DNA of 56,136 bases, from positions 1 through 56,136 of the forward strand of contig NZ_CAUHPG010000013.1 in assembly GCF_959608125.1 (NCBI RefSeq), in the 5' to 3' direction. The position numbers and the translations under genes were made by a program. Shown here in pieces: positions 43,158-52,404 of this stretch; positions within the stretch are counted from its first letter, which is position 1; each line of letters begins with the position of its first letter. The notes beneath the pieces are model-generated. The model had not been told where the DNA came from and did no database searches. It worked only from the letters and a program-made list of their open reading frames with translations. This stretch comes from an uncultured Slackia sp. Its GTDB lineage: Bacteria; Actinomycetota; Coriobacteriia; Coriobacteriales; Eggerthellaceae.

Positions 43158-44177
43158 ATGCGTAAACGGCTTGGCGATTTTCTGCCGCTCATTCTGGTGG
43201 GCATAGGGCTGTGCATTCTGCTTTATCCCACCGTGAGCAACTTCTTGGTGGAGCGCAATTCAAGTCGTGTCATCGAGAACTACGATGCGGCGGTGGAAAA
43301 TCTCACCGAAGAAAAGTATGCGCAAATGCTTGACGAGGCGCACGCGTATAACGAGCGCCTCGCAACGTTGGCCGGAGCGGCGGCAGATTCCTCATCGGGT
43401 TCTGCCGCTTCGTCCGACCTTGCGGCTTCGGCCGATGCCGCCGCCGCATCCGAGGGGCTTCCGGCCTACGACGATCTGCTGAACCTCAACGGCGACGGCG
43501 TGATGGGATATCTCACCATCCCCAAGCTGGATGTGACCATGCCCGTCTATCACACGGTGGAAGAGCCCGTCTTGCAGGTGGGCGCGGGGCATCTGCCCGA
43601 CACGTCGTTGCCGGTGGGCGGGCCTTCAACCCACGCGGTGCTTTCGGGGCATCGCGGCTTGCCTTCGGCGAAGCTGTTCACCGAGCTTGACAAGCTTGTT
43701 ACGGGCGACGAGTTCTACATCCGCGTGCTCAACGAAACGTGCGCCTATCAGGTTGACAGCATTGAAACGGTGCTTCCGCACGAAACGGAAAGCCTGGCCA
43801 TTCGCGAAGGCGAAGACCTGTGCACGCTGGTCACTTGCACGCCATACGGCGTGAATTCCCACCGCCTGCTGGTGCATGCCCATGCCATTCCTTATGTGGA
43901 GGCGATGGACGAAGTTGTGGGCAAAACGCGCAGCTTCATCAACATTCCGCTGCCATATGCACTGCTTTTGCTTGCGTTGGTGGTAATTGCGGTGGTGCTG
44001 ATCGTTTTGAAGGTGCGCTCGAACAGAGCGCGTGCCGCCATGCAGGCGGCGGCTTTGGCGGGTGCGCCGTGCTCGCGAACGTACGAAGAATTGTCGCGCG
44101 CGTCGTATGCGCGGCCGGGCTCAAGCGGCCCGCACGGAAAGGAAGGAGGAGCGCATGCGAAAAGGCGCAATCCATAG
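43158..44177 (+). CDS. Class C (pilin-polymerising) sortase
   Basis: 339 aa, N-terminal and C-terminal membrane helices as in class C enzymes. Catalytic residues: His in VLSGHRG (~160), Cys in TLVTCTPYGVNSHR (~222), Arg of the same block. A low-complexity Ala/Ser stretch (~75-100) precedes the region YDDLLN, which may be the lid. It lies 13 bases after the pilin gene and overlaps the start of the next gene by 23 bases, so the three are co-translated. It should join pilin Lys residues to LPETG threonines. Confidence 0.95.
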   Translation: MRKRLGDFLPLILVGIGLCILLYPTVSNFLVERNSSRVIENYDAAVENLTEEKYAQMLDEAHAYNERLATLAGAAADSSSGSAASSDLAASADAAAASEGLPAYDDLLNLNGDGVMGYLTIPKLDVTMPVYHTVEEPVLQVGAGHLPDTSLPVGGPSTHAVLSGHRGLPSAKLFTELDKLVTGDEFYIRVLNETCAYQVDSIETVLPHETESLAIREGEDLCTLVTCTPYGVNSHRLLVHAHAIPYVEAMDEVVGKTRSFINIPLPYALLLLALVVIAVVLIVLKVRSNRARAAMQAAALAGAPCSRTYEELSRASYARPGSSGPHGKEGGAHAKRRNP

Positions 44178-45165
44178 CATGAAAATTACCGCGGCATTCG
44201 CGCTTGCCTGCGTGCTTGCTCTCCTGTGCACCGCGCAGTTCCGCCCCGCTTCGGCGGCAACGCTCGGCTCGATTGAGCTGACGTGCACGGTCGACCGTGG
44301 TGGAAGCAAGGTGCCGCTTACGGGCGACGGTTATGCGCTGACCAAGGTGGCGTCGGCCGAGGTGTTCGAAGACACCGCTTCGGCGGTCTATACCATCGAA
44401 GAGGCGTTTCGTGTCGTCGACCGCGATTGGCTTGCGCTCGATGGTGCGGGCTTGCGCGCGGCGGCGCGTGAAGTGGCCGATCATGCTGCCAAACAGGGCA
44501 TCGAGCCGCTTCGCAAAGACCGCACCGGGCCTGACGGCAAGGTGACGTTCGCTGCGCTTGAGCCAGGCATCTATCTGATCGAGCGCTACGAGGTGGCGAG
44601 TGCAAACGCCGTGTTTTCGTGCGACCCCATGCTTATCGGCGTGCCGGTGCGTGTGGGCGACGCGCTTGATTATTCGGTAGAAGTGTCGCCGAAGTTCGAG
44701 GTGGAAGAGCCCAATCCGGGTCCTGGACCCGGCCCTGGGCCTGACCCGGAGCCTGGCCCCGACCCCGATCCGAACCCCGATCCTGACGGCCCCGATGGCC
44801 CAGGCGGCGACGATCAGGGCGACGGGTCTGACGGGGGTTCCGGGAACGGTGGCAACGGAGGCCTGGGTCAGCTGGCCGACAAGGTTGCACAGGCTCTTGG
44901 CTTCGCGAAGACCTCGGACGGCATGATGGCTCTTGCTGCCGCCGCTGCGGCGTGTGCATGTGCGGCCGCTGCCGTGCTGGTGGTGTGGCGTCGCAAGGCT
45001 GCCGCCGAGCCGCGTGGCGCTCATGCAGCGGGCGCGAAGAAAGCTGTTGCTTCTGCAGGCCATCGCGCTGCGGGCGCAAAGCGGGCCGAGCAGCCCGAAA
45101 AGCCCGTCGAGGTCACTTCGTCCGCAAGTGATCAGCCTGACGGCGAGCCGCGAAGCGAAGCCTAA
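44155..45165 (+). CDS. Minor pilin-like surface protein with FAKTSD sorting signal and long tail, 336 aa
   Basis: Signal peptide to about ASAAT (~40). One pilin/SpaA-like domain follows (ETIEEAF...PDGKVTFAALEPGIYLIERYEV), then a Pro/Gly/Asp-rich spacer of PGP and PDP repeats (~185-215) and a Gly-rich stretch. GFAKTSDGMM stands where LPXTG normally would, before a helix ending VWRRKA. Unusually, another ~57 residues rich in Ala, Lys and Glu follow the positive stop. ATG after AAGGAAGGAGG, within the sortase gene. Probably the pilus base or a minor subunit. Its C-terminal ~35 residues resemble those of the 45416 gene at DNA and protein level. Confidence 0.85.
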   Translation: MRKGAIHSMKITAAFALACVLALLCTAQFRPASAATLGSIELTCTVDRGGSKVPLTGDGYALTKVASAEVFEDTASAVYTIEEAFRVVDRDWLALDGAGLRAAAREVADHAAKQGIEPLRKDRTGPDGKVTFAALEPGIYLIERYEVASANAVFSCDPMLIGVPVRVGDALDYSVEVSPKFEVEEPNPGPGPGPGPDPEPGPDPDPNPDPDGPDGPGGDDQGDGSDGGSGNGGNGGLGQLADKVAQALGFAKTSDGMMALAAAAAACACAAAAVLVVWRRKAAAEPRGAHAAGAKKAVASAGHRAAGAKRAEQPEKPVEVTSSASDQPDGEPRSEA

Positions 45166-45206
45166 AGGCTCCGTCGCGCTCAACCCACAAACAAACGCAT
45201 TTGCGC

Positions 45207-45237
45207 AAGGAAGGCACCCTCGGGTGCCTTCCTTTTT
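45207..45237 (+). terminator. Intrinsic terminator (copy 1 of a duplicated 3' module)
   Basis: AAGGAAGGCACCC / GGGTGCCTTCCTT with a 2-base loop and T-run. The 16 bases before the stem and the stem itself recur after the next surface gene (49322-49369). Confidence 0.93.
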
Positions 45238-45415
45238 GCTCTTTCATGGGGCGCGATGCGAAACGATGCCGAAAAGCGCGGATTTTCTGACCCGGTTTCG
45301 CCTTCTCTCAAGGTCAGGGGCCTCGACGAAAAGACGGTCGTCGTCTTCGCGGGAAAATGCGTTTTGCTAGAATGCCGTGCGATACATAAAGAGCTACGGA
45401 AAGGATGCGCGCGGT

Positions 45416-48400
45416 ATGGGAAGAATAAAATCGACGCTGCTTCGAGTGTTGTCTGTCTCGGTGTTGGCGCTGGCGTGTTGCACCCAGGTTGCCTTTGCGG
45501 TCGAGGGGGGGGTGCTGCTCTCGCGGCCAATTCTTTAGAAGACATCGAGTTCGAACAAGATGGCATTACCTTCACGGCCGATTTGGACGTTGATGCTAAG
45601 ACGGCATGTGTTACGGACATTTCCGATCCGGCAGCCGAGGCAACAGTGACGATTCCCTCTTCGTTCGAGCATGAGGGCGCTTCGTATACCACGACGGAGC
45701 TGCAATGGGGCTTTTTCTCGAGCAAACGTAAGAATGTAACCGAACTGGTTTTGCCCGACACCTTGACGCATGTCAACGGAGCAAGCTTCGGGAAGTTCCC
45801 CAACGTGACCAATTTGGCCATTCCAGGTTCGGTCAAGATGTTCGACGGCAGTTTCCAGAATATGGAAAACCTTACGGCGCTCACCTTCGGGGAGGGCGTC
45901 GAAGAGATAGCCTCGAATTCCATGGTGAATAATTGTTCTGCGTTGGGCCAGATCGACCTTCCTACGACTCTTAAACGCATCTCGGCGCCTCATGTATTCG
46001 GCGGGGCCACGGCTCTTGAGGGCATCACGCTGCCCGAAGGGGTTGAAATAACGGAAGGAAGCCTTTTCTCTGGTTGTACGGCGCTTAAGAGCGTGAATTT
46101 GCCGGCATCCGTCACGAGTATTCCGTCGAGCACTTTCGAAGGGTGCACTAGCCTTACCGCCGTTACTGCTGAAGGCTCTATCGTTTCGATTGGCCAGAGT
46201 GCATTCAGTGGGTGCACGCTTCTTACCACCATCCCCAGCCTTTCCCAGGTCACGAAGCTGGAGGGGTCGGCTTTTAACGAATGCCGCTCTCTTGCGGGCC
46301 CGGTCGACCTGGGCAACGTGACCGAAATGGGCTCTTATGCGTTCAATGAGTGCAGGAAGCTGACCGGAGAGGTCAACCTGTCCAATCTGGACAAGATTCC
46401 CGATCATGCCTTCACGTATTCCACCGTCATCCCTGTCCAATTTAGCGAAACGCTTCAGTCGATTGGTAAATGGGCGTTCGTTTGGTCGGGCGCGACCGAG
46501 GTCGAATTCCCTGTAACGCTCCAGTCGATAGGTTCTTATGCCTTCTATGGGTCGGATCTGACGGGCACCGTGAAAATTCCCAACGGCGTTACATCTGTCG
46601 GTAAGGGTGCGTTCGAGAAAACGTCGGTGGAACGCTTCGAGGTCGGCAGCGGCTTGAGGGAGGTTACGGAAGGTGCGTTTAAGTCGCACGGTCTCAAGGA
46701 AATCGTTTTCGACAACAGCCAGGACAACGTTAACATTGCTGCCGGCGCCATTCCCGAAGGCGCCACGGTTATTTTCACGCAGCCGTCCATTGGCGATGAC
46801 GTGGGCGATGCCATTTCGAGCGAACCCGGCGCCCTTTCCTTGCAGGATGCTGTGAACAAAGCCGCAGCCGATGGCGGTACGGTTGTGCTGAAGAAACACG
46901 TCAAGCTGAGCGCGCCCGTCATTGTTCCTGCGGGCGAAACCGTTACCGTTACCGCCGACGAGGCGTCTGGCGAGGCATTTCAGATTTCCGGAACCAAGCA
47001 AGGCGCGACAACGTTGAAGAATCTGCTCGTCGTGGAAGAAGGCGGTTCTCTGGTGGTGTCGGGCAAGGTTGTTTTGCACGGTCGCCACAACACGGGAAGC
47101 GTGGTGCTGACCAAGGGGGCCTTCGAGCTGGGCGAAGGTGCCCAGGTGAAAGGCTCCAGGCTTGCGGCTGATTCTGCAAACGCTCTTGGCCCGATCGGCC
47201 TGGGCGTGCTCGATGCTCGGGGTGCGAATGCCTCCATCAATCTGACCGGCGGCGTGGTCGAAGATAACGCTCTGGCCGGTGACGGCATGGCGTATAGCGG
47301 AATCGTGCGCATTGCCGAAGGTGCGCGCCTGAGCATGAGCGGGGGAGAGATTTCCGGAAACAGCGCCCTTGCGTCGAATGCCCTGAATACGTCTTCCGGC
47401 ATCCTGCTTCTGGGGCATGCTTCCGCAGACCTGACGGGCGGATCGATCAGTGGCAATAGCGGTCATCGTGGGTCGGCCGTGATGCTGTTCGGCAGCGACG
47501 ACAACAACCGGACAAAGCTTTCGTTGACGGGCGACGCGTCGCTTTCGGGCAACACCTGCACTTCCATCAACGCTGTCCAGGGCTCTGGTGCCGTGCATGT
47601 TGAAAATAACGCCGAGTTCGTCATGCGGGGCGGCTCCATCAGCGAGAACAAGGGCGTTCAGGGCGCAGGCGTATGTGTGGTGGATGGAAAGCTGCAAACC
47701 GGACAGGCGGACGAATGCAACACCGCCTTCGTCATGGAAGGCGGCTCCATTCTCAAGAACAGGGGCAATACCGGCGGCGGAGTGTATTCTTACAGCAACG
47801 GCGTCGAGTTGAAGGCGGGGCGCATCGCCGAGAATACGGCCGCCAACATGGGCGGCGGCGTGTACAGCGAAGGCAACTACGACTATTACAGCACGCTGCA
47901 TCTTTCCAACGCCTTGATCGCCCAGAATACCGCGCGCCTTGGTGGCGGCATGTGGTTCTGTGCGACAGGCGAAACCGTGGTGCATGTGACCGAAGGCGCT
48001 GCGATGTTCGACAACGTGGCGAAAGACAGTGCAATCGGCCAAAAGGCGGCGGGCGACGACTTCGTTTTCTCGTCGCGTCCTGTCGACAACCACCCTGCAA
48101 CATTGGCAAACCGCATGCTCGGCGGTGGTGCGGTTGCGTGGCATAACGATGGCGCCGTGTATCTGCCCGCGTCCGGTGTGTATCCGTCGACGAACGAAGA
48201 TGTTCCGCGTTATGGCCAGCAAGGCGCCGATCCTTTGCCGGTGACGATCGAGAGCTACGTGAGCTGCATTGCCTTGAAGGCCGTTCCTTTTTCCGACGAG
48301 GCCAAGGCCGCGGCCGAGAAAGAGGCGAAGCTGGTTATTGCAGGCAACACGGCCGATAAGGGTGGCGGCATCGGCGCCAACGGCGGTGTTGTGGTGGGCC

Positions 48401-49296
48401 AGGGCGACGTCACCTTGGTGAAGGTTTCCAAGGTCTGGCAGTGCGATGCTGAAGCCGACCGCCCTGCGTCCATCACGGTCAACCTGCTGCGCAACGGCGT
48501 GGTGGTTGATGCGGCTGCTCTTACGGCCGACGGTGGCTGGGCTTGCGAGTTCACGGGCCTTCCGACGCATGATGCGAACGGCGTGAAGTACGAATACGAA
48601 GTATCCGAGGTGAGCGTTCCCGGGTATGCAACGACGATCTCCGGCAATGCCGCAGACGGCTACGTTGTCACCAACACGAAGTCGAGCGTGCCGGATGGCG
48701 GAGGAATCGACGTAAGCCTTACCGTGAACAAATCCTGGAAGCTTGACGACGGGGGCGAGCCGTCCGAAAGCGTTTCGGTCGAGTTGCTGCGTGATGGCAA
48801 GCGTTACGATGTGGCGCAGCTGGACGAGGCATGCGGGTGGAGCAAAACCTGGACCGGTCTCAGCGGGCGCTACAGCTGGTCGGTTGCAGAGGTGGATGCT
48901 CCCGAAGGGTTCAGCTCGAGCGTTTCGCATGAGGGTGATGTCTGGACGATTGTCAACGACGACATTGCTTCGGAGCCTGGTCCTGAGCCAGGGCCCGATC
49001 CTGACCCCGATCCTGATCCGGACCCTGAGCCTGAACCTGGCCCCGATCCCGAAAATCCTGATGTGGAAGACCCCGACCAGCCGGCTGATCCTAGCGGCGA
49101 TGGCGGCGGCCAGGGCGATGACGCGTCGAATGACAGCGGCGGCGGCACTGGCGCCGGCGAGTCGGCTGACGGGGAAGATGGTGCTACTGGGTTCGCGAAG
49201 ACCTCCGACGGCATGATGACCCTTGCGGGCGCGACTGCGGCGTGCGCATGCGTGGCCGCCGTCGTCGCGCTAACGGTGTGGCGCCGCAAGGCCTAA
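45416..49296 (+). CDS. BspA/Cna-B surface protein, out of frame at a poly-G tract (phase OFF), ~1293 aa when in frame
   Basis: From ATG 45416 the frame encodes a good signal peptide (GRIKSTLLRVLSVSVLALAC ... VAFA) and then stops at 45536 after 40 codons. The long frame that follows lacks any signal sequence. The two join at a run of 8 G (45505-45512); with 9 G they read through as VEGGGAALAAN. The long part has BspA-type leucine-rich repeats (~110-450), repeats of a beta-helix type (~490-1000, e.g. MSGGEISGN, MRGGSISEN), two Cna-B domains, a PDP/PEP spacer and GFAKTSDGMM, helix, WRRKA. Interpretation: phase-variable adhesin in the OFF state, or a sequencing error in the tract. Confidence 0.85.
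45505..45512 (+). repeat. Poly-G tract, G8, at the frame break of the BspA/Cna-B gene
   Basis: Eight consecutive G directly after the signal-peptide codons. One additional G restores a continuous frame from the signal peptide into the repeat domain. Confidence 0.92.
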
Positions 49297-49337
49297 GGGC
49301 TGCGCCGTCTCCAGTTTCATAACAAACGCATTTGCGC

Positions 49338-49369
49338 AAGGAAGGCACCCGAGGGTGCCTTCCTTTTTT
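49338..49369 (+). terminator. Intrinsic terminator (copy 2 of the duplicated 3' module)
   Basis: Same stem as at 45207 (AAGGAAGGCACCC / GGGTGCCTTCCTT) followed by T6, preceded by the same ACAAACGCATTTGCGC block. Confidence 0.94.
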
Positions 49370-49402
49370 CATATGATTGGAATCGGGCGAATGTGGTCTA
49401 GT

Positions 49403-49453
49403 TGTCGAGTATACTGGACAAAAATGATAGTATATTGTCCAGTATACTCGACA
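49403..49453. promoter_or_regulatory. 18-bp perfect inverted repeat upstream of the AAA ATPase
   Basis: TGTCGAGTATACTGGACA at 49403-49420 and its exact complement at 49436-49453, with a 15-base AT-rich spacer that carries another AGTATA. Each arm contains the self-palindrome AGTATACT. It ends 13 bases before the ATPase ATG. It has no T-run and is separate from the upstream terminator, so an operator is the most likely reading. Confidence 0.75.
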
Positions 49454-49466
49454 GAATGGATGTCAG

Positions 49467-50741
49467 ATGAATCACGATATGCTCAAACGAGTGGTCTTCG
49501 ACCAGCATCAGATCATTCGCGAGGCGGCGATCGTTCCGCGCAGATATCATCTTGATCCGCAGGCCAATTATGTTGTCACGGGTTTGCGGCGTGCGGGCAA
49601 ATCGACATTGCTCTACGGGGTTGTTCGCCAGCTGGTGGAATCGGGCGTTGCCTGGTCGCGCATCATCTATATCAATTTTGAAGACGAACGACTCGCCGAT
49701 TTCTCTCTGACAGATTTCGAGGACATCACGCAGGTCCAAGCCGAACTGAGCGACGAACGCGGCTTTTACTTTTTCGACGAGCTGCAAAACATTCCTGGCT
49801 GGGAAAAGTTCGCGCGTCGTATGGCCGACGCGGGCGAGCGCGTTTACATCACTGGCAGCAATGCGACCATGTTAAGCGGCCAGATTGCATCGACGCTCGG
49901 TGGCCGCTACTTCGTCCAGCATGTAACCCCGTATCGCTTCGATGAATACCTCGATGCCCAAGGTCAGCCGCGCGACGAAGCGGCGTTGTTCACTTCGAAG
50001 GAAATCGGCAGGATTGCGCGCCATTTCGATGGCTTTTATCGCAACGGTGGCTTTCCCGAATCGTTGCGCTACGAATTGCCCCGCGCTTACGTTGAAAGCG
50101 TGTATCAAAAGGTGCTGCTCGGCGATATTGCAATGCGCAATCAGGTTCGCAGCCCCGATGCCCTGCGTGTTCTTATGAAGAAGGTGGCAGAAACTGTGCG
50201 CAGCGATGTTTCGTATTCGTCGCTTTACAACACGCTCAAATCGATCGGCTATGGCATTTCGAAAGACACGCTCATCGCCTATCTCGGGTATGCAAAGGAG
50301 GCCTATCTTATCTTCGATATCAAAAATGCGGTCACCAAATTTGTCGAGCGCGAGAGCAATCCCAAGTACTATTTCTCCGACAACGGCTTGCTGAACCTCT
50401 TCTTGGCCGACCGCGACACCGCGCTGCTGGAAAACGAAGTTGCCGTTGCGCTGCGTGATGCATACGGTGATGCCCTGCATTATCTCAAGTCGAGCAAGCA
50501 CGGCATCGACATCGACTTCTATCTTCCCGACGTGAAATGCGCCGTCCAGGTGGCATATTCCATAGCGGGCCCCGCGCGGCGGCGCGAGATTGAAAATCTC
50601 GTGAAGCTGCACCGACTTGATGCCGAAGTGAAACGCCTGTTCATTGTCACGAAAAGCGAAGAGGAGACGATTGAAGAGGACGGTTGCGTCATCGAAGTGC
50701 TTCCAGCATGGAAGTTCCTTCTCAAAGAGTGCTTGTCCTGA
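49467..50741 (+). CDS. AAA+ ATPase with DUF4143 C-terminal domain, 424 aa
   Basis: N-terminal AAA_14-type P-loop ATPase: Walker A GLRRAGKSTLLYG (~39-51), Walker B FYFFDELQNIPGW (~100-112), sensor-like YITGSNA (~128). The C-terminal half is DUF4143-like (DGFYRNGGFPES, YFSDNGLLN), related to nuclease-fold domains, with a D-x-D patch GIDIDFYLPDVKCAVQVAYS. These proteins are widespread in gut Actinomycetota and Bacteroidota and of unknown function. The ribosome site is weak. Often found as isolated genes with upstream repeats, as here, which suggests autoregulation or a selfish/defence role. Confidence 0.9.
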   Translation: MNHDMLKRVVFDQHQIIREAAIVPRRYHLDPQANYVVTGLRRAGKSTLLYGVVRQLVESGVAWSRIIYINFEDERLADFSLTDFEDITQVQAELSDERGFYFFDELQNIPGWEKFARRMADAGERVYITGSNATMLSGQIASTLGGRYFVQHVTPYRFDEYLDAQGQPRDEAALFTSKEIGRIARHFDGFYRNGGFPESLRYELPRAYVESVYQKVLLGDIAMRNQVRSPDALRVLMKKVAETVRSDVSYSSLYNTLKSIGYGISKDTLIAYLGYAKEAYLIFDIKNAVTKFVERESNPKYYFSDNGLLNLFLADRDTALLENEVAVALRDAYGDALHYLKSSKHGIDIDFYLPDVKCAVQVAYSIAGPARRREIENLVKLHRLDAEVKRLFIVTKSEEETIEEDGCVIEVLPAWKFLLKECLS

Positions 50742-50817
50742 TGCGCTCCGAACGCCGCGCGCCGTGCATTACGACGCATGCTGCGAACTGAATCGAACTG
50801 CCCGCTTCCTCTAACGG

Positions 50818-52404
50818 CTATTCGAGGCCGGTCTTTTGCTTCTCCACCTTGCTGATCAGTTCTTGGTGGGAATGCACGTCGAGCTTCGTGTAGATGTGGC
50901 GCACATGGGTTTTCACGGTGTTGCGCGAAAGCACCAGTTCTTCTTGGATGAAGGGGCTTGTGCGCCCGCGCGCCAAGAGGCGCAACACGTCCGTTTCGCG
51001 GTTCGTCAGGTTGCATGTGCGGGCGATTGACAAACATGCTTCGTCGATCGGGTCGATGGTGGGCTGGGTTGTTATGGCCGGGTTCGCCGTTTCGGGTTCG
51101 TTTGCTTCGCTGCCTGCGTCTGCCGATTGGTTTCGCGAAGGTTCTACTTCGGAGGCCAGTCCATTCTCTGCGGAATTTTCGCCGCCTGCATTTTCATCGA
51201 CATGTGCGGGCAAAACCGATTCGATCGCGCGGTCGAAGCTGAAATTGCGTAACACGACATAGTTGTAGGCAATGAACACGAAGGCCAGAGCTGCCGTTGT
51301 CCACAATGGGGCCGAAGGGGCGATTTGTGCGGCCGCCGTTGCCGCCTGTGCGATCGGCGCGCCGATTCCGATGCCGAGCCATTGGGCGGCAAGCACCGTC
51401 GATGCAACGAAGACGGCTCCTAGCTTATTGCGGTATCCCACGGCGGCAACAATGCAGTAGGCAAGCATGTTGAAAAGGTCGGATCCTGCGGAAAGCAAGA
51501 TGTCGTGCGCCTGGCGCCCCATTGCGTCGTAGCAAAGCGGCAGTGCAAACGGCGCGGCAAGCAGCCCTGCGATGATGCAGAGAACCGCCGCGCGGTAGGA
51601 AGTATCGAGCGAAGGGGAGCGTCGGAGCATTGTTGCCACAAGAACCGCTGCAACGGGCAAGCATGACAGGGCAGCCGATCCAAGGGGAAGGGCGGCCGCG
51701 CTGCTTGCGAGCGAATAGCCGCAGACCACGTTGAAGAGCATGATCGATACGAAGATCAGATGCGAAAAGGGAAGATACGAAGAGGGGCTTGTGACATTCA
51801 GCACTTCGGGGGCGTTTGCGTCGCGCATGGTTTTCATGACCGCGTGCGCATCGGAGCGTGCAAGCAGGCATGCGGCGGCAAGCGTGACGGCGTAAAACGC
51901 GATCGAGACTTCTATAGAGGGCTTGCCAAGGGCATCGACCGCCGCATTGGCGGCATATTGCATGACGAAGGCTGCAGGAACGGCAAGTGCTGCCTGTTTG
52001 GGGCCTCGTTGCGCCAGTGAAACACCGACGAGCACCGACACCCATGCTCCGCCGATTCCGCCGAACGGGCTTCCCATTGCAAGCATGGGCGTGTATTGCC
52101 CGGAAATTCCCCCATAAAGGCTTGCCGCCGCGACTGCGGTTGCTCCAAGGCAGACGATCGACCAGAACCGTTCGCGCAAGAGGGATGGTTTGCGGTAGGC
52201 GGCAACGGCAAGAAAGACGGAAAACGCCACGCCGCCATAGGTGGAAACCTCGCGTGCGGCAGGCAGGCCTTCGGCGACGGCGGGAAAGATGCTCGTGTTC
52301 AGCACGTGGGACGAAACGAGCACGAGCGCCAAGGCGAGGCACGTGCGTGCGGCGTCGGAAAAGCCCGCGTCTTGTGCGGGGCTGCTTGTGTTGCAAGGCT
52401 TCAT
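50818..52404 (-). CDS. LuxR-family regulator with membrane domain (regulator 4)
   Basis: 528 aa from an ATG at 52404 with AAAGGA upstream; an open frame extends to 52749 but its extra ~115 residues are Arg-rich and look non-coding. About twelve hydrophobic segments (residues ~15-380), an acidic linker (~385-455), then the LuxR HTH (LTNRETDVLRLLARGRTS, then FIQEELVLSRNTVKTHVR). Divergent from the flavoprotein reductase at 52773. Same HTH subfamily as regulators 2 and 3. Confidence 0.9.
   Translation of the reverse strand: MKPCNTSSPAQDAGFSDAARTCLALALVLVSSHVLNTSIFPAVAEGLPAAREVSTYGGVAFSVFLAVAAYRKPSLLRERFWSIVCLGATAVAAASLYGGISGQYTPMLAMGSPFGGIGGAWVSVLVGVSLAQRGPKQAALAVPAAFVMQYAANAAVDALGKPSIEVSIAFYAVTLAAACLLARSDAHAVMKTMRDANAPEVLNVTSPSSYLPFSHLIFVSIMLFNVVCGYSLASSAAALPLGSAALSCLPVAAVLVATMLRRSPSLDTSYRAAVLCIIAGLLAAPFALPLCYDAMGRQAHDILLSAGSDLFNMLAYCIVAAVGYRNKLGAVFVASTVLAAQWLGIGIGAPIAQAATAAAQIAPSAPLWTTAALAFVFIAYNYVVLRNFSFDRAIESVLPAHVDENAGGENSAENGLASEVEPSRNQSADAGSEANEPETANPAITTQPTIDPIDEACLSIARTCNLTNRETDVLRLLARGRTSPFIQEELVLSRNTVKTHVRHIYTKLDVHSHQELISKVEKQKTGLE

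Noticed and set aside
44700..44790. Collagen-like domain in the minor pilin-like protein
   Set aside because: The PGP/PDP repeats do not keep the Gly-X-Y period; they are a Pro-rich wall-spanning spacer.
45256..45534. Open frame that would give the BspA/Cna-B protein an N-terminus from 45256
   Set aside because: It starts just after a terminator, has no ribosome site and encodes a non-secretory, Cys/Arg-rich stretch. The overlapping frame from 45416 encodes a proper signal peptide, so this is a shadow revealed by the frame break.
49403..49453. The large inverted repeat as a transcription terminator of the surface gene
   Set aside because: A strong terminator already exists at 49338-49369, and no T-run follows the repeat. 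Its position beside the ATPase start fits an operator.
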